Assembly: GCF_000372885.1 (NCBI RefSeq)
Contig: NZ_KB889967.1
Location: forward strand, 805,017 to 869,016
DNA: 64,000 nucleotides
Source of the DNA: Methyloversatilis thermotolerans
GTDB taxonomy: Bacteria > Pseudomonadota > Gammaproteobacteria > Burkholderiales > Rhodocyclaceae
Direction: 5' to 3'
The position numbers and the translations under genes were made by a program. Positions within the stretch are counted from its first letter, which is position 1; every line of letters begins with the position of its first letter. This document shows, piece by piece, positions 38,001 through 45,846 of this stretch. The notes under the pieces are model-generated. The model searched no databases. It had not been told where the DNA came from and was given only the letters and a program-made list of their open reading frames with translations.

Positions 38001-41000
38001 CCGGCGTATCCGGGCGAGCGCGAACTGGTGGCCGCGGTCGTCGGCGGACGCCTGCCTCCGCTGCGCGCGGCGCGCCGCCGGTCGGAATTGAAGGTGAGTG
38101 TGCGCGCCGGCGACCTGCGCTTCCTGTCGGTGCCGGTGCTGTGCGGCCATTACATCGGCGATCCGATCGCCGGCGCCGAACGCACGCTCGATACCGACGT
38201 GGTGGATCATGCATTGACCTTGCGCGAACGGCTGGGCGTTCACGCTGGTGCGCTGAATACCGTATCGCTGGTGCTGATGCCGCGCACCCCGGACGAAATC
38301 CGGCGCGGACGCGGTCGCGGCGCGTTGATTGTCGGCCTGGGCGAATTCGGCGAACTGAGCGCCGCGGAAGTGCGTGAAACCGTGCGCAGCGGTGTGCTCA
38401 GACTTCTGCTGCACGCGGCCGACCGCGATGTCGAACAGGTCGGTCGCGGCGCCGGGGTACCTCCGCGGCTGCATCTGGCCAGTGTGCTGATCGGCTACAA
38501 CTCGACCACCACCATTTCGGTCGATGAATCGGTGGTGGCCATCACCCTCGGCGTGATCGATGCCAACCGGCAGTTCGCGCAGCGCCGCAGCGACCATCGC
38601 CAGCCCGTGGTGCAGGTCGGTTCACTGCAGTTCATCGAACAGTTCGAGGATGTGGCGGTGACTGCGGCGCGTGCGGTGCGCGAGCTGCCGCGCACGCTCG
38701 AGCGTCCGCTTTCCGCCGCGGGCTACCGGCTGGAGGCCGGCGCCGAACTGCACTACGGCGAGGGTGTGCGCGCGCGACTGTCGGTAGCGATGTCGGCCTC
38801 CTACTGGCCCCGGCTCACGGTGAGCGATGCCGACCGCAGCGAATCTGCCTGTTCGCCGGAATGCTATGAGTTCCGCAGCGATTCGCCGCTGTCCGACGAC
38901 GCGATGGATCGGCTGCTTGCCGCACGCGGCATGCGCCGGGTAGCGATCGAGGGCGTCGCGGCGCAGGCGTCGCCGCGTGCCGCGCGCCGCTATCCGCTGC
39001 GCCTGAAGTACCGCTACGAAGGACAGCGGGCGCGCGTCGAACTCGAGATGCAGCAGCGCCAGCCCGGTCTGGTGGAACGGCTGGTCGAACTGGAAACCGG
39101 TTCCACCCGCTTCAATGCCGCGTCCGGATTCGGGCGCACGCTGTTCCATCTGCTGATTCCGCCGAATCTGAAGAGCGTGGCGCGCGAGGCGCCCAATCTG
39201 ATGCTGGTGGTCGATGGCTATACCGCCAATCTGCCGTGGGAAATGATCGAAACGAATGGCGAGCCGCTGGTGCTGAGCACCCGCCTGATCCGTCAGCTTG
39301 AAACCCGCTTTTACCGTCCGCGGGTCCAGAGCATACGGCGCAGCAGCGCGCTCATCATCGTCAATCCATCGACCGAGGGCTATCGCAGCGAATTCGCCGG
39401 AGGACCGGTCGGCAACGATCCGGACCGCCTGCCGTCGCTGCCCGGCGCGGAGGAAGAGGGGGCTGCCATCGCCGCCATACTCGAGGCCGACAACTACGAC
39501 ATCGTGCGCGCGAGCGCGGACAGTCGCGCGTCCGATGTCGTCGCCAGACTGTTCCAGCAGTCGTATCGCCTGCTGGTGATCGCGGCCCACGGCGTGTTCG
39601 AGGTGACCGACCGGCAGGGGGCACTGCGCAGCGGCGTGGTGCTGTCCGACGGCCTGTTGCTCAGCGCGGCGGAGGTCGGGCAGATGGAAGTGGTGCCCGA
39701 GGTGGTATTCCTCAATTGCTGTCATCTGGGCGGCATCAGTCGCGGCGCCGGCTGGGCGCCGAACCGCCTGGCCTACAGTCTGGCGCGCGAGCTGATAGAG
39801 ATGGGCGTGCGCTGCGTGGTGGCGGCGGGCTGGGCGGTTGACGACGCGGCCGCCCTCACTTTTTCCAGGGTGTTCTTCGACCGCTTCGTGCGGCTCAACA
39901 AGCCCTTCGGTGAGGCCATCCACCAGGCGCGGCACGAATGCCATGCCCGCCATCCCGACTGCAACACCTGGGGTGCCTACCAGGCCTATGGCAGCCCGAC
40001 CTTCACCTTGAAGCCGCCGGAAGACGGGGACGGCGGCGACTTCGCACCGGTGTCGCCGGCGGAAGTGATCGACTGGCTGGACGGCCTTCGGCTCGATGCC
40101 GATCTGCGTGGCACCAGCGAGCGCGGCTACGCCGGACTGCTCAAGCTCATCCGAAGTCGCATGAACCGGGTGCCGGAGCACTGGCAGCGCCGGGGCGACG
40201 TGTCGCTGGCCTTGGCGCGCCTGCACGACCTTTATGGCGAGGCCGGCTTCGACAACGCGCGCCGCGCCTACCTGGATGCGATCGCGGCCGACGCCGAAGA
40301 GCGCGACGGCTGCACAGCCCTGCTGGCGATCGAACTGCTGGCGCGGCTCGAGGCGCGCACCGCGGAGAATCTGGCACGCGCGCACGGCGCCAGCGAGGCA
40401 GCACCAGGGAAGACGACGCAGAGTACCCAGGACGAAGCGGCTCGCGGCAGCGAGAGGCTGGCCGAAGCGGGCCGGCGCGCGCACAGTGCGGTCGGCCGCA
40501 TGCGGGCGCTGGTGGACCTGACCGACGGAATGTTCGACCGGGTCACCCTCCGTCGGCGCTGCGTGCTCGGCAGCGTGCTGAAGAGCCTGGTGCGCGTGAT
40601 GCTGTACGCCGGAGAAGAGTGGGCAACGATGGCAGCGGTGGTGCGCGCTGCGCGCGATGCCTACGCCGCGGCGGAAGGAGGAGGCGGCCGCGAGGGCGAT
40701 CATCCCTATGCCACGCTGAACCGCCTGCAACTCGACGTCGTGCTCGGGGGAGCAGCGCTTCCGCAGCAGACGGATACGCTGGCCCTGGTCCGCCGCTGCG
40801 GCGAGCGCGCGCGCAAGGCCTTCGCCGACGACATGAATTTCTGGGATGGCATGACGGCGATCGACGCAGAGCTCACCGCAAGCCTGCTCGCCGGCGGCGC
40901 GGCGAGCAGCGGCGTGCAATCGGAGCAAGAGGCAACGCCCAGGCGTCACCGACGCGCATCGACCGACGGCTCCGCGCCGGGCGCGGAGACGAATCGGCAG

Positions 41001-41216
41001 ACGAGTGAAGAGGCGAAGGCACTGGCCGCGCGCTATATCAGCGAAATCGAGAGCCTCAAGCCAGACCCGGATATCGCCATTTCCGTGTTGCGACAGATAG
41101 AACTGCTGCGCGATCTGTTTGCCAGGGCATCAGGTCAGGATGACAGCAAGACGATGGCAACGCGGAATCTGCAACTGCTGTCTGTGCTGGCCGGCGAACT
41201 TGCAAATCCTCTGTAG
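35061..41216 (+). CDS. Giant CHAT protease with two alpha/beta-hydrolase modules
   Basis: 2051-residue protein without signal peptide. Layout: an N-terminal region without a recognised domain (1-230). Then hydrolase module 1 (about 235-510), with LLFIHGTASSTLGSF and nucleophile elbow THSRGG (Ser310). Next a second, LCAT/lipase-like module (about 610-870), with VVVLLPGIMASHLE and AHGMGG, where Gly725 takes the nucleophile position. A long unassigned region follows (about 970-1370; LRFLSVPVLCGHYIGDPIAGAE). The CHAT domain (about 1430-1650) has VIAAHGVFE (His1510) and FLNCCHLGG (Cys1554), the separase/caspase-type dyad. A helical tail with low-complexity stretches closes it (1680-2051). The catalytic Ser, His and Cys suggest esterase plus protease activity. 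The function is unknown. Confidence 0.85.
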   Translation: MTDADKRAARPLSLVLPLTAVTDERSARPDTVQPLALPPVLRRAGSRDEAGSTTAAALLPNVRPLRQWALQPAGRSADAPAREALPADQRLLALEAEDGTTVFMRADALAETLATVQPDTVNADGVVDFARFHDPEAASRGVREWIWKRVTELAVEPDEITDRATRLLREKLGDLALDKLEDALVMRASTQGAAALMAAIESTLAGAPGLYRWDDGGPLRAERRVLPGDADMAALRGQPVLLFIHGTASSTLGSFGELASSELWPALAGHHEERVFAFEHRTFSESPLDNALALVQALPDGARLHLVTHSRGGLVGDLLCLAASGDGLDTAIRDFRRQPRPDERAVDAGLDKEKRDAMSAAREQVARQEQDTLRALIASLKSKNIAVERYVRVAAPAAGTSLLSDNLDVFLSCLLDLLRRAVSWAGGAAAGALVGPVAAATVKEGLDRTVRTLARVVVEIANRRVLPQCMPGIEAMLPDSPLTDFLARAPRQGSVRMAVIAGDIEGGGLLKRLAVMFTDWMFFDRANNDLVVDTRSMIAGMARRGAHARVVQGPDVSHFRYFVNRDTREALRDWLTENVLPPAGDWNDLAAGVPALASRGDPAKRPDNTRPVVVLLPGIMASHLEIRADASAEPGSGERIWLDPQDIARRGLGRIAMASEHVRAEELIDSAYGRLRNYLHDSHHVVAYAYDWRQAIADEAARLAGEVERLLDAHPDQPLRLLAHGMGGLLAREMIRQRPDLWSRLTAHPGGRLVMLGTPNRGAFMMVDTLLGRSDSVRLLARADLRRDLQAVLDIVAGFDGALQLLPMDGTASVGGEDYSVFDAALWQELRALNPAGWFRTRDIGARPSAQALAGAREFWKTLDAAPFAHADRVNYVCGQADITPSGVVVQGAAGRQVLASEGTPYGDGSVTWESADFNGLSDERCWLMPVDHGALANAPEFFDDIHALLEAGRPLKLSRLASARGDVRPLPRSYQPQPVPAYPGERELVAAVVGGRLPPLRAARRRSELKVSVRAGDLRFLSVPVLCGHYIGDPIAGAERTLDTDVVDHALTLRERLGVHAGALNTVSLVLMPRTPDEIRRGRGRGALIVGLGEFGELSAAEVRETVRSGVLRLLLHAADRDVEQVGRGAGVPPRLHLASVLIGYNSTTTISVDESVVAITLGVIDANRQFAQRRSDHRQPVVQVGSLQFIEQFEDVAVTAARAVRELPRTLERPLSAAGYRLEAGAELHYGEGVRARLSVAMSASYWPRLTVSDADRSESACSPECYEFRSDSPLSDDAMDRLLAARGMRRVAIEGVAAQASPRAARRYPLRLKYRYEGQRARVELEMQQRQPGLVERLVELETGSTRFNAASGFGRTLFHLLIPPNLKSVAREAPNLMLVVDGYTANLPWEMIETNGEPLVLSTRLIRQLETRFYRPRVQSIRRSSALIIVNPSTEGYRSEFAGGPVGNDPDRLPSLPGAEEEGAAIAAILEADNYDIVRASADSRASDVVARLFQQSYRLLVIAAHGVFEVTDRQGALRSGVVLSDGLLLSAAEVGQMEVVPEVVFLNCCHLGGISRGAGWAPNRLAYSLARELIEMGVRCVVAAGWAVDDAAALTFSRVFFDRFVRLNKPFGEAIHQARHECHARHPDCNTWGAYQAYGSPTFTLKPPEDGDGGDFAPVSPAEVIDWLDGLRLDADLRGTSERGYAGLLKLIRSRMNRVPEHWQRRGDVSLALARLHDLYGEAGFDNARRAYLDAIAADAEERDGCTALLAIELLARLEARTAENLARAHGASEAAPGKTTQSTQDEAARGSERLAEAGRRAHSAVGRMRALVDLTDGMFDRVTLRRRCVLGSVLKSLVRVMLYAGEEWATMAAVVRAARDAYAAAEGGGGREGDHPYATLNRLQLDVVLGGAALPQQTDTLALVRRCGERARKAFADDMNFWDGMTAIDAELTASLLAGGAASSGVQSEQEATPRRHRRASTDGSAPGAETNRQTSEEAKALAARYISEIESLKPDPDIAISVLRQIELLRDLFARASGQDDSKTMATRNLQLLSVLAGELANPL

Positions 41217-41876
41217 GCGCGACCCCAAGGTCGCGACGCGGCGTGCGCTGGCCGGTGGCTTCGTTCTGGGGTGGGGTCGTGAGCGGGGCTCGCTCCCACG
41301 ACAGCCCGGCTCCGTTCGTGGTTTGGGCGCGCTGTTGTAGGAGCGACCCCAGGTCGCGACGCGGCCTGCGCTGGCCGGCGGCTTCGTTCTGGGGTGGGGT
41401 CGCGAGCGGGGCTCGCTCCTACGACAGCCCGGCTCCGTTCGTGGTTTGGGCGCGCTGTTGTGGGAGCGACCCCCAGGTCGCGACGCGGCACATGCCGGCC
41501 GCAGGCTTCGTTCGGAGGTGTTGTCGCGAGCGGGGCTCGCTCCTACGGGACACCCGTGTCGTTCGCGGTCAGGGCGCGCTTTTTCGTAGGAGCGACCCAA
41601 GGTCGCGACGCGGCCTGCGCTGGCCGGTGGCTTCGTTCTGGGGTGGGGTCGCGAGCGGGGCTCGCTCCTACGACAGCCCGGCTCCGTTCGTGGTTTGGGC
41701 GCGCTGTTGTAGGAGCGACCCCCAGGTCGCGAGGCGGCACATGCCGGCCGCAGGCTTCGTTCGGAGGTGTTGTCGCGAGCGGGGCTCGCTCCTACGGGAC
41801 ACCCGTGCTGTTCGCGGTCAGGGCGCGCTTTGCCGCAGGCGCGACCCCAAGGTCGCGACGCGGCCTTGGCTGGCCG
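41217..41876. repeat. REP array (class B)
   Basis: Repeats of GTAGGAGCGACCCCAGGTCG and GGTCGCGAGCGGGGCTCGCT with spacers GGCTTCGTTCTGGGGTGG and CCCGGCTCCGTTCGTGGTTT. The stems differ from class A, but the spacers are related. The array fills the space between the convergent CHAT and CHAP genes. Confidence 0.88.
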
Positions 41877-41879
41877 AGG

Positions 41880-42674
41880 TCAGCACTTCGCGTAATCGAT
41901 GTAGCCCTTGTTGATGTCGGCGATCTTGCGCTGCAGTCGATAGACGCCGCCACCTTCGCGGGTTTTCGAGGCGTCGGTATTGCCTTCTATCGTGTGGATC
42001 AAGCCGCCTTCCACGCGCTCGACCAGACCGGTGTGTCCGGCGCCTCCGCCGTGGTCCATGATGAATATCATGCCGGCACGCACCCGCGCCGGGTCGTCGA
42101 TGGCTTCCTTGCGCGTGATGCGCTGTGCGCCAGCCGATACCGCCCGGTTCCAGTGGGTGAGACAGTGCGCGGTGCGGAACATGGGATTGGCACGGCGCAG
42201 CTTCTTCGCGGCCTCGTCGAAGTTCCAGTAGACGAAGGCGCAGCACCAGGGATTGCCGGCGGCGACCCCGGCGCGCTCCAGATAGGCCTCGACTTCGGGG
42301 CCGCGGTTGGAGTTGCGCGGCTGTTCGCGTACGGCGCGATCGGCCTCCCGACCGGCAAGATCCAGTACCGACTTCAACAGCGCAGAGCTGGCGCGACCGC
42401 TCGCTGGGACGGCATTCGCGCCGAACAGCGCCTGCCAGGTCAGCGCACCGACTTCGCCATCCACCTTGAGCGGGCGACCGCTGCCGTCGACATGGCGCAT
42501 CTGGAACAGCTTGACCGTCTGTTTCATCTTCGGTCCGAAATCCGGACTGTCGGGGTCCAGACCCGGACCCTGTCCCGCGCGCAGCGCGAGCGCCTTGTTC
42601 AGTGCCTTCTTCAACGCACGGACGATGCTTGCGTCCGCCTCACCCTGCTTGATCAAGCGTCCCGGATATTTCAT
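41880..42674 (-). CDS. Peptidoglycan-binding CHAP-domain protein
   Basis: 264 residues: an N-terminal peptidoglycan-binding module (KMKQTVKLFQMRHVDG...VDGEVGALTWQALFG, residues 49-85) and a C-terminal CHAP-type amidase/peptidase with Cys144/Cys145 in GNPWCCAFVYW and His214 in GAGHTGLVERV. It resembles TIGR02594-type and phage-like endolysins. There is no obvious signal peptide, so export or lysis from within is open. The ATG at 42674 has GGGAG 6 nt upstream. It lies 66 nt after the histidine kinase on the same strand, and convergent with the CHAT gene across a REP array. A link to the caspase-CHAT locus is speculative. Confidence 0.82.
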   Translation of the reverse strand: MKYPGRLIKQGEADASIVRALKKALNKALALRAGQGPGLDPDSPDFGPKMKQTVKLFQMRHVDGSGRPLKVDGEVGALTWQALFGANAVPASGRASSALLKSVLDLAGREADRAVREQPRNSNRGPEVEAYLERAGVAAGNPWCCAFVYWNFDEAAKKLRRANPMFRTAHCLTHWNRAVSAGAQRITRKEAIDDPARVRAGMIFIMDHGGGAGHTGLVERVEGGLIHTIEGNTDASKTREGGGVYRLQRKIADINKGYIDYAKC

Positions 42675-42740
42675 CGCCATCTCCCTGAAGGAAGGAGGGT
42701 CCATTCTGAGCGGGTATTTTCGCCCTGTGCAGGGCCACGC

Positions 42741-44126
42741 TCAGACAGCAGTGACGGATGGCACGCGCAGCGTGAATACGCTGCCATGTCCGGCACGCGA
42801 GCGCACCGACAGCGCATGCCCGAGCAGATCGGCCTGACGCTGGACCAGGGCGAGGCCCAGTCCCTGTCCTTCGTCGTGGCGCAGCGCGCGATCGTCGAAG
42901 CGGCGATACGGCTCGAAGATATGGGGCAGATGTTCCGCCGGGATGCCCGCACCGGTGTCCCACACCTGCAGTTCGATGTCGGCGCCGCGCCGGCGCGCCG
43001 CCACCAGCACGCGGCCTCGCTCGGTATAGCGCACCGCGTTGGATACCAGATTGTCCAGCATGGAACGCAACATCATCGGGTCGCTGTCGATCTGCGCCTC
43101 GCTTGGCCGGAAGGCGAGCCGCAGGCCTTTCTCCTGGGCCAGCGGCGCGAACTGGGCGGCGCAATCGGACCACAGTTCATTCACGCTCATCGCACGTCGC
43201 GACACCCGGGTTTCGCCCGCTTCCAGCCGCGACAGTTCGAGCAGCCGGGTGAGCTGGCTGCTCATCGCGCGCACCGCGCCATCCAGCCCGGTGCACACCT
43301 CGTCCATCGCGCTTGCGCTCAGACCGCCGGCCTGCAATGCACGCAGATAGCGCACATGCAGGCCGACCGCGTGCACCGGCTGCCGCAGATCGTGCGTGAC
43401 ACCGGCCAGGAACAGATTCTTCGCCCGCATCGTCGCCTGCACCGCGTCGCGCTCGCGGCGCAGATGTTCGGCCAGCCGGGCGTTCTGGCGGGTCAGTTCC
43501 AGTGCGTGCTTCAACGCAGTGTGGGCATCGCGCCCGAAGGCGATCAGCGCAACCAGATAGAACAGCAGGGTGATCGCGCCACCCAGGTTGACTGCACCGC
43601 CCATCCAGGCGGCTTTCACGATGAAAGGCAGCAGCGCGAACACCAGGTAGCCGTTCAGCGCGCGCGGCAGCGAAGAGGTCGCGGTGACCGCGCCCCCTGC
43701 CATGCCGGCCAGCATGGCCACGCCGAAGAAGTCCCTGAAGGCGTCCACGCCGTCGTAGCTGATCCAGGGCAGAAGGCCCCAGACCAGACCGGTCAGCGAG
43801 GCGATCGTCGCATACCGGCTTTCGGTGTGGTCGAGCTGGCTGCGCCCGAAATCCGCCAACCGGCTGCGGCAACGGCGCACGAAACCGAGACGCAGCAGGA
43901 CCAGCAACCAGATGGCCGACAACCAGAGTGCGAGTGGCAGCACGTCGCCACCCTGCATCAGCACGACGGAAGCGGTCAGCGACACCGCCAGATTGCCGGC
44001 GACTATGGTCGGCGTGTGATCGAACAGAACGCCAAGCAGATCACGACGCACCGCGTCGCGGTCCGTTTCGACTGTGGCGGAATCGAGCAGGGCGCCGGTT
44101 CCGGACGTGTTAATTTCTTCGGCCAT
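42741..44126 (-). CDS. Sensor histidine kinase, divergent from its regulator
   Basis: 461-residue inner-membrane kinase with about six helices (residues 38-200), coiled-coil linker, H-box GVTHDLRQPVHAVGLH, N-box NLVSNAVRYT, G1 WDTGAGIP and G2 GQGLGLALV. Same DLRQP family as the kinase at 28124 but without a receiver. Its ATG (44126) overlaps the ATG of the divergent regulator (44125) in a shared CATG; neither has a clear ribosome site. An alternative start at 44147 would lie inside the regulator. Input signal unknown. Confidence 0.87.
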   Translation of the reverse strand: MAEEINTSGTGALLDSATVETDRDAVRRDLLGVLFDHTPTIVAGNLAVSLTASVVLMQGGDVLPLALWLSAIWLLVLLRLGFVRRCRSRLADFGRSQLDHTESRYATIASLTGLVWGLLPWISYDGVDAFRDFFGVAMLAGMAGGAVTATSSLPRALNGYLVFALLPFIVKAAWMGGAVNLGGAITLLFYLVALIAFGRDAHTALKHALELTRQNARLAEHLRRERDAVQATMRAKNLFLAGVTHDLRQPVHAVGLHVRYLRALQAGGLSASAMDEVCTGLDGAVRAMSSQLTRLLELSRLEAGETRVSRRAMSVNELWSDCAAQFAPLAQEKGLRLAFRPSEAQIDSDPMMLRSMLDNLVSNAVRYTERGRVLVAARRRGADIELQVWDTGAGIPAEHLPHIFEPYRRFDDRALRHDEGQGLGLALVQRQADLLGHALSVRSRAGHGSVFTLRVPSVTAV

Positions 44127-44757
44127 GGAAGCCCGAGAGATTAGCATCGTCGTTGCCGAGGACCACGCGCTGGTCCGTCAGGGACTGCGCCTCATGCTGT
44201 CGGTGGAACCCCGTCTCAAGTGGCGCGGCGAGTGTGGCGATGGCGAGCGCGCGCTCGAACTCGTGCGCACGCTCATGCCCGACGTGCTGCTGCTCGATCT
44301 GGGCCTGCCCCTGCTGGACGGCCTGAGCGTCATGCAGGCCATCACCGCTGCCGGGCTGCCGACCCGGGTGCTGGTGGTGACCGCGCGCCAGGATCCGCAG
44401 TCCTTCCAGGCGGCTCTGGCCTTCGGCGCGCACGGCTACATGCTCAAGACCGATGATGCCGATGCACTGGTGGCGGCGATACGCACGGTGGCCGATGGCG
44501 GGTATCACGTGAGCGCCGAACTGGCCGGCCTGATGGCACCGGCCGACGTCGAGCCGGTCGAGGCGCTCACCTCGCGCGAACTCGACATCGCCTCACGCGT
44601 CGGCAGCGGGCTGTCCAGCAAGCAGATCGGCGTCGAACTGGGCATTTCCGAACACACGGTGCGCAAGCACCGCGAAAACATCGCTCGCAAGCTCGGCCTG
44701 CGCAATGCAGCCGAACTGGTGGCCTGGGTGGTGCGCCACCGGCTGCCGGAAGCGTGA
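44125..44757 (+). CDS. LuxR/NarL-type response regulator
   Basis: 210-residue regulator: receiver with SIVVAEDHALVRQGLR, phospho-Asp in VLLLDLGLPLLDG and Lys in GYMLKTDDAD, then a LuxR helix-turn-helix (LTSRELDIASRVGSGLSSKQIGVELGISEHTVRKH). Partner of the divergent kinase. A GTG at 44074 is an alternative start 17 codons upstream that would overlap the kinase more. The adjacent PEP-CTERM gene and adhesin genes are possible targets, on position only. Confidence 0.89.
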   Translation: MEAREISIVVAEDHALVRQGLRLMLSVEPRLKWRGECGDGERALELVRTLMPDVLLLDLGLPLLDGLSVMQAITAAGLPTRVLVVTARQDPQSFQAALAFGAHGYMLKTDDADALVAAIRTVADGGYHVSAELAGLMAPADVEPVEALTSRELDIASRVGSGLSSKQIGVELGISEHTVRKHRENIARKLGLRNAAELVAWVVRHRLPEA

Positions 44758-45003
44758 GCAAATTCCTCCTTTGACCCAGTCGGGCGCGCCGCTACGCGCT
44801 TGTTCGTATTTACCCCCGGCAGCGCGCAACGCTTAAATGAAGTCCGGATTTCCCGCGCGTTCGCGGCTCGTGCGGGACAGCCGCCTCCGTTGTGGCGCGC
44901 CGAGCGGGAACGCGCGCAGCCCGGCGCGGCGACTGGATGCCTGCATGCACGGTCATTTCTGCTGAAGACCGTCCGGGCGACGACAAACAATGAGGAGGTT
45001 CAG
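44758..45003. promoter_or_regulatory. Leader region of the PEP-CTERM gene, no clear promoter
   Basis: About 245 nt between the regulator and the PEP-CTERM gene. GGGAACGCGCGCAGCC near 44909 has sigma54-like GG/GC spacing but poor -12 bases; none of the GGTGGTTG elements is present. The start is set by GAGGAGG 5 nt before the GTG at 45004. Confidence 0.3.
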
Positions 45004-45633
45004 GTGAAGGGTCATTCCGTGCTTTCAGCTCTGGTGCTGTACCTGTGCACCGGCGTCGCGCAGGCGGTGCCGGTCACGTTCACCACCACCGGCTCGCCGA
45101 TCGAAACCTATTTCCAGTCGCGGGACGACATTTCGGCAACCATTCAGTTCACCGGGCGCGCCGCGACGCTCGACCTCACACGCGATGTCGCCGTCAGAGG
45201 CAATATTTTCGCACTCTACGCGGGCACCGGGGCTGCCGATCCGAACGGCCAGACTGCCGACCACCGGTCCTTCCGGCTGGCGATGACGGTTCAGGGCATC
45301 ACGCAATATCTCGAGTTCGATCTGGGGGTGCATGAAATCGCGAACGGCCAGTATCAGATCGACGCCTTCGACATGCCTATCCTCAGCTTCGATCTGGGTG
45401 CCACCGGAATGCTCATGGTCACACCGGACGCACGCTATACCCAGGCGGTGCAGTTGCGCGCCAATACTGCGGCTTACCGCCTGCGGGACATCGGCGCAAC
45501 TTTCGAGCTGCGCGCTCCCCCGACCCAGTCGGTGCCGGAACCCGGCACGCTGGCGCTGGCAGCACTGGCGCTCGGCGCGCTGCGGGCCATCCGCCGCCCC
45601 GGTGCCGGCAGATGCGCGAGAAACATCCGCTGA
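45004..45633 (+). CDS. PEP-CTERM protein of unknown function
   Basis: 209-residue secreted protein: signal peptide (SVLSALVLYLCTGVAQA), a beta-rich body of about 145 residues with no recognised fold, and a PEP-CTERM tail SVPEPGTLALAALALGALRA followed by IRRPGAGR; the tail is slightly longer than usual after the basic cluster. The GTG at 45004 with GAGGAGG 5 nt upstream decides the start. It lies between a two-component pair and the two-partner secretion operon. Confidence 0.8.
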   Translation: MKGHSVLSALVLYLCTGVAQAVPVTFTTTGSPIETYFQSRDDISATIQFTGRAATLDLTRDVAVRGNIFALYAGTGAADPNGQTADHRSFRLAMTVQGITQYLEFDLGVHEIANGQYQIDAFDMPILSFDLGATGMLMVTPDARYTQAVQLRANTAAYRLRDIGATFELRAPPTQSVPEPGTLALAALALGALRAIRRPGAGRCARNIR

Positions 45634-45729
45634 GCCATGTCCTTGATTCCAGAGATGCAAACCGAACGTGATGCAGTCGAGCCCGCCTTCCGAACAAGCT
45701 CGATACATGGGCTTACAATGCGCTAGAAA

Positions 45730-45746
45730 GTAGGAAAAATACCTAC
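45730..45746. promoter_or_regulatory. Candidate operator palindrome upstream of the adhesin gene
   Basis: GTAGGAAAAATACCTAC is an AT-rich interrupted palindrome in otherwise GC-rich DNA, about 100 nt before the adhesin ATG. It resembles binding sites of NarL/LuxR-type regulators; one is encoded about 1 kb upstream. No convincing -35/-10 pair was found next to it. Confidence 0.35.
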
Positions 45747-45846
45747 ACAACGAACAGAACAAGCCTGACGGATCACGGTGTTCCCCGGAATCGTTTCCGG
45801 CATCGCCGAAGTGGTCGCCGATCAAGGCTCTTATGGGAACACTGCC

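Noticed and set aside
34239..42674. The caspase, CHAT and CHAP genes as one three-gene lysis system
   Set aside because: The CHAP gene is on the opposite strand behind a REP array and closer to a histidine kinase; proximity alone does not support a joint system.
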